Of a DNA stretch of 64,000 nt, positions 15,961 through 26,579 are shown piece by piece (within the stretch, counting starts at the first letter, position 1; every line of letters begins with the position of its first letter). Below the pieces are notes generated by a model. It did no database searches. It saw nothing but the letters and a program-made list of their open reading frames with translations, and had not been told where the DNA came from. Source of the DNA: Brenneria alni (GTDB lineage: Bacteria > Pseudomonadota > Gammaproteobacteria > Enterobacterales > Enterobacteriaceae). The stretch is from assembly GCF_003666245.1 (NCBI RefSeq), contig NZ_MJLZ01000016.1, forward strand, positions 1-64,000, given 5' to 3'. The position numbers and the translations under genes are program-made.

Positions 15961-17238
15961 TCACAGCGCTAAAAAGAACCCAGCGATGCAGGCACTCATC
16001 AGGTTGGAAAGCGTACCCGCCGTCACTGCTTTCAAACCAAATCGGGCAATATCCTGACGCCGATTCGGCGCCATACTGCCCAGTCCTCCAATAAGGATAG
16101 CTATCGATGACAGGTTAGCAAACCCACAAAGTGCGAATGAAATAATCGCTTTACTCTGATCAGACAACACCTGTAAGCCAGCCGCGGCAACAACGTCATC
16201 AGCTTTCAAATACTCGCTGAAATTCATGTAAGCCACAAATTCATTGACGATCAACTTCTGGCCGATAAATGAGCCAGCCACCATAGCTTCATTCCAGGGT
16301 ACGCCGATCAGGAACGCCACCGGTGAGAAAACCCAGCCTAAAATCAGCTCCAGCGACAATTGCGGGTAGTTAAACCATCCGCCCACGCCACCGAGAATAC
16401 CGTTAAGCAGGGCAATCAACGCAATAAATGCCAGCAGCATGGCCCCGACATTCAGCGCCAGTTGCATACCGGAAGCCGCACCGCTCGCCGCCGCATCAAT
16501 GACGTTAGCCGGACTGTCTTCTTCGTCAACAAATCCGCTGATTTCATCACGGTCATGTGTGCGTTCAGTTTCCGGCACCATCAACTTGGCAAACAGCAAT
16601 CCTCCGGGGGCGGCCATAAAAGATGCCGCAATCAGGTACTCCAGCGGTACTCCCATCTGCGCATAGCCTGCCATAACAGAACCTGCGATAGAGGCCAGTC
16701 CTCCGCACATCACGGCAAATAATTCTGACTGCGTCATATTGGCGATATACGGACGAACCACTAAAGGCGCTTCGGTCTGACCAACGAAAATATTCGCTGT
16801 GGCGGAAAGTGATTCCGTGCGTGATGTGCCCAGCAGTTTCTGAAGCCCGCCGCCAAGCAACCGGATCACCCATTGCATAATCCCCATGTAATAGAGCACG
16901 GCAATAAGTGATGAGAAGAAAACAATGATAGGCAGCACGCGAAATGCAAAAACAAACCCACCGCCGCCGAATACTTCAAACATTTTGTCGGAAACCAGGC
17001 CGCCGAAGATAAAAGAGACACCCTGGTTGCCATAGGAAATGAGGTTGGCCACCCCTTCCGTCATACCACCCAACACTCTGCGCCCTAATGGGACATATAA
17101 CACCAGTGCGCCGATGCCAATCTGGAGCAGGAAAGCCCCCAGTACCGTACGCAGCCTGATGGCTTTACGGTTACTGGAAAACAGGACGGCAAAAAATACC
17201 AGTGCGGCCATGCCGATGAGACTCATGATGAGCTGCAT
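15961..17238 (-). CDS. Concentrative nucleoside transporter (NupC family)
   Basis: 425 residues, eight to ten membrane segments. Typical CNT motifs are present: [27 protein letters not shown] near residues 150-180 (pattern QTEAPL), and [22 protein letters not shown] near 365-395 (pattern GFANLSSI). It takes up nucleosides by cation symport. In enterobacteria such genes sit next to yjjV and deo genes; here yjjV is adjacent, and a CRP-like site about 215 bp upstream agrees with catabolite control. It could be NupC or a NupX-type paralogue. Confidence 0.92.
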   Translation of the reverse strand: MQLIMSLIGMAALVFFAVLFSSNRKAIRLRTVLGAFLLQIGIGALVLYVPLGRRVLGGMTEGVANLISYGNQGVSFIFGGLVSDKMFEVFGGGGFVFAFRVLPIIVFFSSLIAVLYYMGIMQWVIRLLGGGLQKLLGTSRTESLSATANIFVGQTEAPLVVRPYIANMTQSELFAVMCGGLASIAGSVMAGYAQMGVPLEYLIAASFMAAPGGLLFAKLMVPETERTHDRDEISGFVDEEDSPANVIDAAASGAASGMQLALNVGAMLLAFIALIALLNGILGGVGGWFNYPQLSLELILGWVFSPVAFLIGVPWNEAMVAGSFIGQKLIVNEFVAYMNFSEYLKADDVVAAAGLQVLSDQSKAIISFALCGFANLSSIAILIGGLGSMAPNRRQDIARFGLKAVTAGTLSNLMSACIAGFFLAL

Positions 17239-17451
17239 GTGAAGTTCCCTCTAGCGAGTGATAACAATAATTTTTGGTAAAAATAGTTTTTGGTCACAAT
17301 AAGTCGTGATAGCAATCAGTCGTTATAAAAATCGCCCGACAAAGCAGGAAACAGATGACCTGTCAGCCGACCCGATTGTAAAAACAGGCTTTAGACAGTA
17401 GCCAACTTATGTCACAAATACATACGACATCGAATAACCAAAAACACATAA

Positions 17452-17469
17452 TAGTGATCCTGATCACAC
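17452..17469. promoter_or_regulatory. CRP-like site in the nucleoside transporter/yjjV gap
   Basis: TAGTGATCCTGATCACAC closely matches the palindromic CRP consensus (TGTGA-N6-TCACA with strong GTGAT/ATCAC core). It lies in the 311-bp gap between yjjV and the transporter, which otherwise shows no gene. A second, weaker TGTCACA sequence lies about 40 bp nearer the transporter and might be for CytR or CRP. Confidence 0.65.
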
Positions 17470-17549
17470 TTCCATTGCCATTATATGAAAAAACGATGGT
17501 CATTTCGGATTCACACTCGCAAAAAGGCTGTTGAAATCAAACATACGTT

Positions 17550-18395
17550 CTACTTGTGCGACAGGGATATCTCACTTTGCCGCGATAATCCGAACAGCCT
17601 GAGGGTGTTGTCATATATTGCAGTAGCAATATCAATGGCGGGTTCTGACCGTAACTGGCAGAGTGATTGAAAAACCGACTCTACCCGCTCCGGACGATTT
17701 GGCTCCCCCTGATAACCACAAACAGGCATGTCCGGTGCATCCGTTTCCAGCAATAAGCAACTGAGCGGTAAACGGGCGATTGCCCGGCGCGTCTTGTTCG
17801 CCCGAGGATAAGTAATCGTTCCGCCAACCCCAATGTAATAGCCTAACTGGATAAAAGCCTGTGCCTGTTCCAGGCTGCCGGCAAACCCGTGGATCACTCC
17901 GGTGCGCGGCAACGCAATACGGCGCAATAATTGAGCGAGTCGATCATGACTGCGTCTCGAGTGCAGAATGACCGGGAACTCGTACTGTTTCGCCAGCTCA
18001 AGTTGAGCGCCTAGCAACCAACATTGCCGCTCAAACTGCGGCTTCTGCATATAGAGATCCAGCCCGATTTCGCCCACTGCCACCAGCTTTGCCGGATGTT
18101 GCCGCAGGCGTGCCGCCAATAGATCAAGATCAGAATCATGATGATGGGAAATATACAGGGGGTGCAATCCCAGAGCGGCATAAAGGGGGGAGTGGTCGCA
18201 AGCCAACCTGAGCACACGTTCAAAATGGCGGGATTCAACAGCCGGAATAATAATACGTTCGACGCCAGCCTCAGACGCCAGACGCAGGCTTGCCCGTTCA
18301 TTCTCGCTGAACAGCGGGAAATCGAAATGGCAGTGAGTATCGATAAATTTATGTCGGGTAGCGGTATTTCCGGTAAGCCTGGGGTCAGTCGTCAT
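17550..18395 (-). CDS. yjjV: TatD-family metal-dependent hydrolase YjjV
   Basis: 281 residues. TatD metal ligands are visible: DTHCHFD (HxH), GEIGLD (Glu), ILHSRRS (His), IHGFAG (His) and LETDAPD (Asp). The family comprises deoxyribonucleases or hydrolases; YjjV's physiological substrate is unsettled. In E. coli it also lies near osmY, prfC and the deo operon, so this is conserved order. Confidence 0.93.
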   Translation of the reverse strand: MTTDPRLTGNTATRHKFIDTHCHFDFPLFSENERASLRLASEAGVERIIIPAVESRHFERVLRLACDHSPLYAALGLHPLYISHHHDSDLDLLAARLRQHPAKLVAVGEIGLDLYMQKPQFERQCWLLGAQLELAKQYEFPVILHSRRSHDRLAQLLRRIALPRTGVIHGFAGSLEQAQAFIQLGYYIGVGGTITYPRANKTRRAIARLPLSCLLLETDAPDMPVCGYQGEPNRPERVESVFQSLCQLRSEPAIDIATAIYDNTLRLFGLSRQSEISLSHK

Positions 18396-18488
18396 AGGCT
18401 TGACCGGTATAATAAATTTGCTGAATTAATCCATCTGCTGATATCAGAGAACAGACAACAGAAATGCACATTGCCAATCTGGTTAGCC

Positions 18489-18680
18489 TCAGTGTAGAAC
18501 AGTCTTCTCCGAGGATACCTCTTCATGCTCTTTTCCGTAACCTTCTTGCAGTACGCCGGATAAATAACCGTTGTTCCCTTCCAGCCAGGCACAGTCACTG
18601 TCAAACCATTCGGCCCACATCGACCAGAAATTCCCTTTCCACTGTTTCCATTTGCCAACCACTATATCGCTATTCATCAT
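18489..18680 (-). CDS. CsbD-family stress protein (YjbJ-like)
   Basis: 63 residues, beginning MMNSDIVVGKWKQWKGNFWS. The IVVGKWKQxKG start and the GYLSGVLQEGYGKEHEE repeat are hallmarks of the CsbD family, small hydrophilic proteins abundant in stationary phase. The sequence has drifted from E. coli YjbJ (more Trp). The function is unknown. It lies among stress-type genes ytjA and osmY. Confidence 0.8.
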   Translation of the reverse strand: MMNSDIVVGKWKQWKGNFWSMWAEWFDSDCAWLEGNNGYLSGVLQEGYGKEHEEVSSEKTVLH

Positions 18681-18801
18681 CTACCTCCTGATAAAATGCC
18701 GACGTTCAGCAAATACCCGAACAGTGTGCCGATTTAATATGACAGCCATATGGCATGGCTGCCCTGTTTTTGAAACCTCGTCTATCGATTTATTCGCTTA
18801 T

Positions 18802-18963
18802 CTAAGGTCGTTTGCGACCGAGAAACAAACTCACCAGGAACAGAATAATACCAACAACGAAGACGATTTTAGCCGCACCTGCCGCTGTTCCTGCCAGACC
18901 GCCGAAGCCCAGCGCTGCGGCAATCAAAGCGATAACTAAGAATATAATACCCCAACGAAACAT
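18802..18963 (-). CDS. ytjA: UPF0391 small membrane protein YtjA
   Basis: 53 residues, [20 protein letters not shown] onward, with two hydrophobic helices around a [12 protein letters not shown] linker and a basic end GRKRP. It matches the YtjA (DUF1328) family. Start ATG at 18963 is preceded by AAGGAGAGCGT, a strong ribosome-binding site. The adjacent osmY in E. coli is also near ytjA. Confidence 0.93.
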   Translation of the reverse strand: MFRWGIIFLVIALIAAALGFGGLAGTAAGAAKIVFVVGIILFLVSLFLGRKRP

Positions 18964-19064
18964 ACGCTCTCCTTACCCGAAAATTAAAAATCGTGGTGGT
19001 GCGGTGTTTTGCACGTCATAGCGGGTTGTCCACCGGAGTGAACAACCCTGCTTCTTGCTCAGTG

Positions 19065-19679
19065 TTATGACTTGATGGTTAAGTCGTTTTTAACGCTTTT
19101 AACACCGTCAACCGCTTTGGAGATACTTTCAGCGCGTGCAGATTGCGCCTGATTGTCAACGTCGCCGCTCAGTTGTACGACGCCTTCATGTGTTTCAACT
19201 TTAACTTTACGTGAAGGGACGATGTCATCCGCCAACAGTTTGGCCTTAATCGAACTGGTGATCAGTGCGTCATCGGCATAAGCCCCCACGGACTGGGACG
19301 CATTGTCTTTAACCTGTAGCTTGTCGCTGACAGACTTTACGCCCTCGGTGTTGGTCGCAATCTGCACTGCGCGGGCCGACAGTTCCTGACTGCTGACGAA
19401 TCCGCTCAGGGTGACCACCCCATTGGTGGTTTCGACAGAGATGTCGCCGCTGGTAATGGATTTATCTTCTAATAACGCACTTTTTACCTTTGCTGTGGTG
19501 GCGCTATCACTCATGTAGCCTGACGCTTTATCAGCGGTGTTATCGACTTTTTCGCCCGTGGTATCGGCGATACGTTGTATTTTTTGTCCTACCGTCTCTT
19601 CAGCCAGCGCATTACCACCAGCCAGAATAGCGCCTAAGGCGACGACGAGCACAGATTGTGTAAGTTTGGTCATTTTCAT
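19065..19679 (-). CDS. osmY: Periplasmic osmotic-stress protein OsmY (two BON domains)
   Basis: 204 residues: signal peptide (MTKLTQSVLVVALGAILAGG, cleaved after ALA), then two BON domains (about 58-125 and 137-203) each with the pattern VKVETxxGVVxLSG. BON domains bind phospholipid surfaces; OsmY is a RpoS- and osmotically induced periplasmic chaperone-like protein in E. coli. Ribosome-binding site GGGAAG. It precedes prfC's end in the conserved enterobacterial order. Confidence 0.95.
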   Translation of the reverse strand: MKMTKLTQSVLVVALGAILAGGNALAEETVGQKIQRIADTTGEKVDNTADKASGYMSDSATTAKVKSALLEDKSITSGDISVETTNGVVTLSGFVSSQELSARAVQIATNTEGVKSVSDKLQVKDNASQSVGAYADDALITSSIKAKLLADDIVPSRKVKVETHEGVVQLSGDVDNQAQSARAESISKAVDGVKSVKNDLTIKS

Positions 19680-20142
19680 CGATTTCTTCCCTTTATACTT
19701 TTATGTATGTGCCCGGCGAATGGCGACACGGGCAACATTGACGCATAGTGATTAATCAAAGCCATTCAAAACATTGCTGTTAACTTTATTTTGCCAATCA
19801 AGTCAGAACTTCATTTAAACGACAAAAAAACAGAGTCGTATTTACATAATCAGCAAAATATCAATACAATTAGCTACCTACAACCTTATTAGCAGTCAAA
19901 AAAACTAAAGCGTTTAACACACTGTTAACTATAGACCATCGCGTGGGAAATCACAGGAAGATAGAGAGAAAAGAAGCAAAATCGGGAGGAATTCAGATTT
20001 GTCTGTGGTAGGGCTTTCGGGAATAGAACGCTTTTGCAACAAATTTATTCAATTGATAAATAAATAGATTCCGGCCAATCATGATTAATCCACGACTGGC
20101 CAGAATGCCAAACAACACGATGACTATTTACACCCACGCCGA
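19680..20142. other. 463-bp intergenic region upstream of osmY
   Basis: AT-rich. It should contain the osmY promoter and the prfC terminator. A GGCCA/TGGCC hairpin at about 20072-20103 may serve the latter. No gene, RNA or named site could be recognised. Confidence 0.5.
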
Positions 20143-21732
20143 TTAATGCTCGCGTGTTTTATGGAACTCAACTTCAGGGTAACGTTCCCGCGTCAGATTC
20201 AGGTTGACTATTGTCGGGGCGACATAAGCCAGATTGTCGCCGCCATCTAACGCCAGATGCTGTTCGTTCTTGCGTTTGAACTCCTCAAACTTCTTCACGT
20301 CACTGCATTCAACCCAGCGAGCGGTCGAAACATTTACGGATTCATAGACCGCTTCTACGTTGTATTCGGTCTTCAGCCGGGCAACCACCACATCAAACTG
20401 CAACACCCCCACGGCGCCCACGATAAGATCGTTATTGGTCAGCGGGCGGAACACCTGTACCGCCCCTTCTTCCGACAACTGCACCAGCCCTTTCAGCAAT
20501 TGCTTTTGCTTCAACGGATCGCGCAGGCGGATGCGGCGGAACAGTTCTGGCGCAAAGTTGGGAATACCGGTGAACTTCATCTCTTCACCCTGAGTAAACG
20601 TATCCCCAATCTGAATAGTGCCGTGGTTATGCAACCCGATGATATCGCCGGGATAAGCCTCTTCGACGTGGGAACGATCGCCCGCCATGAACGTCAGCGC
20701 ATCAGAAATCACCACGTCTTTGCCGGTACGCACCTGACGTAGCTTCATCCCTTTCTCATATTTACCGGACACCACACGCATAAACGCCACCCGGTCGCGG
20801 TGTTTCGGGTCCATATTGGCCTGAATTTTAAACACAAAACCGGTGAACTTTGCCTCATCCGCCACGACAAGGCGCGTATCGGTTTTACGCGGCATCGGCG
20901 GCGGTGCCCAGGCGACCAGACCATCCAGCATGTGGTCGACGCCAAAGTTACCCAGCGCCGTACCAAAAAAGACCGGCGTCAGATCGCCAGACAGGAACGC
21001 ATCCAGCTCAAACTCATGCGACGCCCCTTTTACCAGCTCAAGTTCTTCACGCAATTGCATCGCCAGATCGCTGCCAACCGCCTCCTCCAGATCCGGGTTA
21101 TCCAACCCTTTGACGATGCGCACTTCCTGAATCGTATGACCTTTACCCGTCTGATAAAGATAGGTTTCGTCTTTATAAAGGTGGTAAACGCCTTTGAACA
21201 ACTTACCGCAGCCAATTGGCCAGGTGATGGGCGCACAGGCGATTTTCAGCTCATTTTCCACTTCATCCAGCACTTCCATCGGATCGCGGATGTCACGGTC
21301 AAGTTTGTTCATAAACGTCAGGATCGGCGTATCACGCAGACGCGTCACTTCCATCAGCTTACGGGTGCGATCTTCGACCCCTTTCGCCGCATCAATCACC
21401 ATCAGGCAGCAGTCCACGGCGGTCAATGTGCGATAGGTATCTTCCGAGAAATCTTCATGCCCTGGGGTATCAAGCAGATTTACCAGACACTCATGGTAGG
21501 GGAACTGCATCACTGACGTGGTAATGGAGATACCACGCTGTTTTTCCATCTCCATCCAGTCTGATTTTGCATGTTGATTCGAACCACGCCCTTTTACCGT
21601 ACCAGCCGTCTGGATTGCCTGTCCGAACAGTAAAACTTTTTCAGTAATGGTGGTTTTACCGGCATCGGGGTGGGAAATGATGGCGAAAGTTCTTCTTTTC
21701 GAGACTTCGCGGGCGTATTCACTTGGAGACAT
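20143..21732 (-). CDS. prfC: Peptide chain release factor 3
   Basis: 529 residues from the ATG at 21732 ([14 protein letters not shown]), aligning with the E. coli start; a longer frame to 21759 adds nine untypical residues. GTPase motifs are complete: SHPDAGKTT (P-loop), [23 protein letters not shown] and NKLDRD. It removes RF1/RF2 from the ribosome after termination. The protein is very close to that of E. coli along its whole length. It marks the left border of the siderophore locus. Confidence 0.98.
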   Translation of the reverse strand: MSPSEYAREVSKRRTFAIISHPDAGKTTITEKVLLFGQAIQTAGTVKGRGSNQHAKSDWMEMEKQRGISITTSVMQFPYHECLVNLLDTPGHEDFSEDTYRTLTAVDCCLMVIDAAKGVEDRTRKLMEVTRLRDTPILTFMNKLDRDIRDPMEVLDEVENELKIACAPITWPIGCGKLFKGVYHLYKDETYLYQTGKGHTIQEVRIVKGLDNPDLEEAVGSDLAMQLREELELVKGASHEFELDAFLSGDLTPVFFGTALGNFGVDHMLDGLVAWAPPPMPRKTDTRLVVADEAKFTGFVFKIQANMDPKHRDRVAFMRVVSGKYEKGMKLRQVRTGKDVVISDALTFMAGDRSHVEEAYPGDIIGLHNHGTIQIGDTFTQGEEMKFTGIPNFAPELFRRIRLRDPLKQKQLLKGLVQLSEEGAVQVFRPLTNNDLIVGAVGVLQFDVVVARLKTEYNVEAVYESVNVSTARWVECSDVKKFEEFKRKNEQHLALDGGDNLAYVAPTIVNLNLTRERYPEVEFHKTREH

Positions 21733-21978
21733 GATTTTCAGGTTTCTTCTGTTAGCCACCCGGCGTCAACATCAAATCACACCGATGGCGGCGTCAGGCA
21801 AAGCGGGAATAAATCGTAAGCCGGGTATTTTCCCTGATTTAACGGTTATACACAATCAGTGACTGAACGGGATGGAAACACAGGCCGCTGAGGATTGGCC
21901 GCGGCCACGCTTCACAGCGCTGAATAACAGCAGAGACTGCCGGAATTTTACCGGCTTATCTGTCAGCGCCAATCATAC

Positions 21979-22737
21979 TCAGGCGCCCAGCGTAGCGCCG
22001 CCATCAATAACGATATCCTGTAGCGTAATGTGGCCAGCGAGATCGGAGGCCATAAACAAAATGGCATCGGCGATATCCTGCGGCTGCGCAATTTTCCCCA
22101 ACGGAATGCCCAACTTAAATTGTTCGGGAAAACCCACAATAGTTTGCTGTTGCGCGTGTGCGGATTGCCACAGGCTACGTTGCATTGGCGTGTCTGTTGA
22201 ACCCGGAGAGATCAGATTACAACGCACACCATACGGCGCCAGCTCAAGCCCCACCGTCAGACACAGGCTGCGCAACGCCGCTTTGGATGCGCAGTAGGCG
22301 GCCATGCCCACGCGGGGAACATGAGCGGCATTGGAAGCCACCGTGACAATGGCCCCGTGGCGCTGACGCTGGAACTGGGGGATCACTGCCTGAAACAGAT
22401 TGAATGCACCGCCCGCATTGACCGCCAGACAATCCTGCCAGTCCTGCTGACTGAGCATTTCCGTCGCCCCCATGCGCAGAATACCGGCCCCGTTGACCAG
22501 TACATCCAACCGTGGCGTTTGCGACAGCCGTTCACCGCAACATTCTGCAACGGCTGTTGCATCGCTGATATCCAGCAAACAGGGCGTAAAAGGCAGCGCC
22601 GTATCGGGAAACGCCAGATCAAAACCCACCACATCGGCCCCCGCCTGTACAAAACGGCAAGCCGTTGCGTAACCGATACCGCGACCGGCGCCGGTCACCC
22701 ATACCTGTTTTCCGCTGAAATCAAGCCGGGCACTCAT
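21979..22737 (-). CDS. entA: 2,3-dihydro-2,3-dihydroxybenzoate dehydrogenase
   Basis: 252 residues, SDR fold: VTGAGRGIGYATA (NAD binding, residues 13-25), NGAG, catalytic Ser in VASNA, YCASK (Tyr-xxx-Lys) and a C-terminal IDGGATLGA. Oxidises dihydro-DHB to 2,3-dihydroxybenzoate. Last gene of the entCEBA unit; its ATG overlaps the entB stop (ATGA). The closest known arrangement is cbsCEBA of Dickeya. Confidence 0.95.
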   Translation of the reverse strand: MSARLDFSGKQVWVTGAGRGIGYATACRFVQAGADVVGFDLAFPDTALPFTPCLLDISDATAVAECCGERLSQTPRLDVLVNGAGILRMGATEMLSQQDWQDCLAVNAGGAFNLFQAVIPQFQRQRHGAIVTVASNAAHVPRVGMAAYCASKAALRSLCLTVGLELAPYGVRCNLISPGSTDTPMQRSLWQSAHAQQQTIVGFPEQFKLGIPLGKIAQPQDIADAILFMASDLAGHITLQDIVIDGGATLGA

Positions 22738-23612
22738 GCTTCCTCCCGCTGTGGCTGCGTCAGCAGTGTTAACCAGTGGTTGATGGTCGGGGCTTTTACC
22801 AACGTAACGAAATCCACCTCGTGCCCCTGCTGACGCCAGCGGCTCACCAGAGACATGATGCGCACGGAATCCAGCCCGTAATCCAGCAGGTTTTCGTCAG
22901 CGCCCACCTCGCCGCAGTCGTCATCCAGAAACGGTAACAGCTCCGCCTGCAGGCGGGATTTACTGTACCCCTCAGCCAGAGCCTCAGAGGCTATCAGTTG
23001 GTCGGTAGTGACCACCCGTGCGCAGCGACCCGCGCTATAGCGCAAGGCCATCATGTGCTCTTCCAGTGAAAAATCAGCCAGCGCATCCGCCGCCATAAAG
23101 GGCTTGATATCACGCATAAAGGCATCGTTTGCCGTGGTAAGGCAGCCGATATGGGCATAAACGCCGCATATAATCAGCTGATCGCGACCGGCGTCGCGCA
23201 ACCGTTGTTCCAGGTCGGTGCGCACAAAGGCGCTATAGCGCCATTTCACCAGCACGGTATCGTCAATCTCCGGCGTCAGGGCGTCGGTGATTTTCTGTTG
23301 TTCAGGGTAGTTATTCAGTCCCGGCCCCCACATATCATTCAGCAACGCCCTATCGGCGGCGCTCTGATTTTCCGGCTGGGCAGTGTAGAACACCGGGATA
23401 GCGTGCTGGCGGCAGAACGCCTTCAATCGCACAATATTCTCGATAAGCCGGGCCGTCAGCGGGCTGTTCTCCCCCCAAAAATGAAGAAAATAGTGCTGCA
23501 TATCATGAATCAACAACGCCGCACGGGATGTTTCCAACGGCCAGCTCACTTTGTTATCAGGCAGTGATGCCGCAGACGGCAGAGGATAGCTATTCAGTTT
23601 GGGAATACTCAT
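22734..23612 (-). CDS. entB: Isochorismatase with aryl carrier domain
   Basis: 292 residues, two domains. The N-terminal isochorismatase (about 1-205) has LIHDMQHYFL with catalytic Asp, VKWRYSAF with Lys, and CGVYAHIGCLTTANDAF. The C-terminal aryl carrier (about 215-285) has the phosphopantetheine serine in LLDYGLDSVRIMSL. It makes dihydro-DHB from isochorismate and then carries DHB as thioester to the NRPS. It starts a few bases after the entE stop. Confidence 0.96.
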   Translation of the reverse strand: MSIPKLNSYPLPSAASLPDNKVSWPLETSRAALLIHDMQHYFLHFWGENSPLTARLIENIVRLKAFCRQHAIPVFYTAQPENQSAADRALLNDMWGPGLNNYPEQQKITDALTPEIDDTVLVKWRYSAFVRTDLEQRLRDAGRDQLIICGVYAHIGCLTTANDAFMRDIKPFMAADALADFSLEEHMMALRYSAGRCARVVTTDQLIASEALAEGYSKSRLQAELLPFLDDDCGEVGADENLLDYGLDSVRIMSLVSRWRQQGHEVDFVTLVKAPTINHWLTLLTQPQREEA

Positions 23613-23615
23613 GGG

Positions 23616-25244
23616 TTACTCTCCTGCAACGGATGGTTGGATAAGTTGCAGCGCCATCTCGCGCAACCGTTGTTTATCGACTTTACCGACCGGCGTTTCA
23701 GGTAACGCAGGCAGACTTTCAAAACGATCCGGCAATTTGTAATCGGCAATGCCCTGTTCACGCAGATGACGACGCAGCACCACGGATTTGATCACTTGTC
23801 GGCAAACGACAAAAGCGCAGCTTTTTTCCCCCATCAGTGGATCGGGGATCGCCACCAGCGCGGCGTTGAGCACCAGCGGGTGACGCAAGAGCAGATTTTC
23901 AATCTCTTCGGCGGCAATCTTTTCGCCTCCCCGATTGATCTGGTCTTTTTCCCGGCCAACCACCTGTAGGTAGCCGTTCTGGTGCTGGATCACGATATCG
24001 CCGGAGCAGTAGAAACCCTGTTCATCAAACACCTGCTGGTTATGATCCGGACTGTGATAATAACCACGAAAGGTATAGGGGCCGCGTGTCATCAGGCGTC
24101 CGGCCTGTCCGTAAGGCTGAGAGTTACCGTCGGCATCGGCCACCCAAACTTCGTCGTCCGGGCTGATAGGGCACCCCTGGGTGGTGAAAATAGAGGTATC
24201 ATCGTCATCAAGGCGGGTATAGTTCACCAGCCCTTCCGCCATGCCGAACACCTGCTGTAGCTGGCATCCCAGTTCGGCAGGAATACGACGGGCCAGCGAT
24301 TCGCTCAACCGGGCGCCGCCGACCTGCAATAATTTCAGACTTTGCAGCGCCTTACGCTGCCCGGCCAAAGCAACGGCTTCCAGCCACAGCGTTACCGCAG
24401 GCGGCACCAGCGCCGTCACGTTAATCTGGTGCTGTTCAATCAGCGGAAAACAGTGGCTGGCGCTGGGATCGTTCGCCATCACCACCGTTCCCCCCGCATA
24501 AAACACCCCCAGCGCGCCCGGTGAGCTTAACGGATAGTTATGGGCGGCCGGCAAGGCGCACAAATAGCGGGTATGTTCGTCAAAACGGCAAATTTCCACG
24601 CTGGCGCGGATACTGTAGTAGTAATCGTTGTGGGTTCGCGGAATCAGTTTCGGCGTACCGGTACTGCCCCCGGATAGCTGGAAAAACGCCACCTCATCCG
24701 GCGGCGTGGGCGAGGAAACGGCATCATCCTCTATTTCCTGTAGCAGATGGTTCAAATCACGTTCGGGATCGTCATCACCACGCAGTATCACCTGCCGTAA
24801 AGTAGGATGATTCTGCTGCAACGCCGCAATAAACGTATCGTCGTGAAACAGATCATGATGTCGATCGGCAATCAGCAGCGCAGGAGCTATCTGTTGCGCA
24901 TAGGCGCTCAATTCACTGCGCTGATGATTGAACAACGCATTCACCGGCACCACGCCAACACGCAGCAGCGCGAAATAGGTCAGGTAAAATTCGGCGATAT
25001 TTCCCAGCTGCACCAGCGCCGTTTGTCCGCGCCGTACGCCACGCCGCCTGAGGGCATCCGCCAGCCGGTCCGCCCCCTGGTTTAGCTGGCGATAGCTGAA
25101 GTGACGAGCACCGTCGATCAGCGCCAGCGCATCATTGTCTTGGTGACGGCAGAGGATATCGTTCAAAGGTTTGTCAATCCAATAGCCGCGTTCACGATAG
25201 CGCTGTGCCAGCGCAGCAGGCCAGCGGTTGAATTCAATCATCAT
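23616..25244 (-). CDS. entE: 2,3-dihydroxybenzoate-AMP ligase
   Basis: 542 residues, stand-alone adenylation enzyme. Motifs: [20 protein letters not shown] (A3 loop), [12 protein letters not shown] (A5), YCSGDIV (A7), [20 protein letters not shown] (A8) and [11 protein letters not shown] with catalytic Lys (A10). The pattern HNYPLSSPG is typical of DHB-specific enzymes. Activates DHB and loads the EntB carrier. ATG overlaps the entC stop. Confidence 0.97.
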   Translation of the reverse strand: MMIEFNRWPAALAQRYRERGYWIDKPLNDILCRHQDNDALALIDGARHFSYRQLNQGADRLADALRRRGVRRGQTALVQLGNIAEFYLTYFALLRVGVVPVNALFNHQRSELSAYAQQIAPALLIADRHHDLFHDDTFIAALQQNHPTLRQVILRGDDDPERDLNHLLQEIEDDAVSSPTPPDEVAFFQLSGGSTGTPKLIPRTHNDYYYSIRASVEICRFDEHTRYLCALPAAHNYPLSSPGALGVFYAGGTVVMANDPSASHCFPLIEQHQINVTALVPPAVTLWLEAVALAGQRKALQSLKLLQVGGARLSESLARRIPAELGCQLQQVFGMAEGLVNYTRLDDDDTSIFTTQGCPISPDDEVWVADADGNSQPYGQAGRLMTRGPYTFRGYYHSPDHNQQVFDEQGFYCSGDIVIQHQNGYLQVVGREKDQINRGGEKIAAEEIENLLLRHPLVLNAALVAIPDPLMGEKSCAFVVCRQVIKSVVLRRHLREQGIADYKLPDRFESLPALPETPVGKVDKQRLREMALQLIQPSVAGE

Positions 25245-26428
25245 GCGACACGCTCCCGATCATCGGTTATGCCGAAGGCGTGTAGCATGGTAGTCAGCTT
25301 CACACCGGTTTCGTTCCATTCGGAAACCGGTTGAGAATCCGGCACGATGCCAGCACCGGCAAACAGCGTCACCTGGTTTTTTCGCACTTCACCGCAGCGG
25401 ATGGTGACCACCCATTCGCCGTTACCCAGCGCATCGCACCAGCCGACAATGCCGCCGAAGTATTGACGGTCAAAGGGTTCAAGTTCGGCAATCAGGGAGC
25501 GGGCTGCCTGGAACGGCGCGCCGCACAGCGCCGGGGTGGGATGCAGCAAACAGGCAATGGATAACGCATTTTCCCGCGGATCGCTGACCTCGGCGGTAAT
25601 TTTGGTCGCCAGATGCCAGAGCACAGGCGTTGCAAGCAGTGACGGGGTTGCCGGTATCTTTAAGGTATGGCAGCGGGGAGCCAACATCTGCCGCATCGTG
25701 TCGATGACCAGCCGATGCTCATGGCGATCCTTGTCTGAATACATCAGCGACTGCTGCAACCGGCGGTTTTCCACCGAATCGTCACTACGGCGGGCCGAAC
25801 CGGCAAGCGGTTGTGATGTAACCACATTCCCTTGTTTGTGCAACAGCAGTTCCGGGCTTGCCCCCAACAACACACTTTGCGCCAGCGGCACATGGAAATT
25901 ATAACTGTCAGGGTTTTGCCGATTAAGCAGCAGCAGCAGATGCATGGAGTTTAGCGAGCGATCGGTTTCAATGTTCAGCAGACGTGAAAGCACTACCTTA
26001 TCCAGTGCACCGCTGCGAGTGGCATTGACGCCAGCAGACACCATCTGACAGAAGGTATCATGAGCGGGGATCTGATGCTGTTGCCGGATCCGCAGCGGCG
26101 TTTCGTTCAGCACGGTATCCGCCAGAAGGCTACGCGCAAACCAGCGGCTGTGTTGGGGAATAAACAGGCAGGCTGGCTCCCTTTTATCAAACGGGATAGC
26201 ACCGACGATCAGCGGGTTGGCTATCCCATCGTGCTGCGCTCGGGCGAAAAGCTGGCGCAGTTGCTGCTGAAAGTGGCCGTCAAGCGCCGCACCACTCTCC
26301 ACCGGACAGTTCAGCGCCGCGTAACACCCGCGTGTATGCAGGCTTTTGTCCGGCGACAGAAAAAGAAAATCGTCTTTCAGCAGATCGCTGGCGCTCAGTT
26401 CGGGACGTGTGGCAGATAGCATAGACAA
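25241..26428 (-). CDS. entC: Isochorismate synthase
   Basis: 395 residues, chorismate-binding fold. Motifs include [36 protein letters not shown] and VTIRCGEVR with [18 protein letters not shown] at the end. First enzyme of DHB synthesis (chorismate to isochorismate). A TTG at 26428 is the likely start because AAGGA lies 7-8 bases before it; the next ATG (26422) is 13 bases away. First gene of the entCEBA unit, 150 bp after the receptor gene, so possibly partly cotranscribed with it. Confidence 0.95.
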   Translation of the reverse strand: MSMLSATRPELSASDLLKDDFLFLSPDKSLHTRGCYAALNCPVESGAALDGHFQQQLRQLFARAQHDGIANPLIVGAIPFDKREPACLFIPQHSRWFARSLLADTVLNETPLRIRQQHQIPAHDTFCQMVSAGVNATRSGALDKVVLSRLLNIETDRSLNSMHLLLLLNRQNPDSYNFHVPLAQSVLLGASPELLLHKQGNVVTSQPLAGSARRSDDSVENRRLQQSLMYSDKDRHEHRLVIDTMRQMLAPRCHTLKIPATPSLLATPVLWHLATKITAEVSDPRENALSIACLLHPTPALCGAPFQAARSLIAELEPFDRQYFGGIVGWCDALGNGEWVVTIRCGEVRKNQVTLFAGAGIVPDSQPVSEWNETGVKLTTMLHAFGITDDRERVA

Positions 26429-26447
26429 GATGTATTCCTTATGTTCT

Positions 26448-26482
26448 TTGAATAATAACCTGATGATTGGATTATTATTTTT
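26448..26482. promoter_or_regulatory. Possible Fur-binding region upstream of entC
   Basis: AT-rich run with AATAATAA and TTATTATT arms around CCTGATGATTGG. It resembles overlapping degenerate NATAAT hexamers of a Fur site but has no good 7-1-7 match. Confidence 0.35.
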
Positions 26483-26579
26483 GTTAATAAGGGTACTGCT
26501 GCTAACGAAATAGGTTGTTTGATCGTGGCGACGGGATACCGGGCGGCGGCACGCCAGCGCCCGGTATATTTGCCAGTTA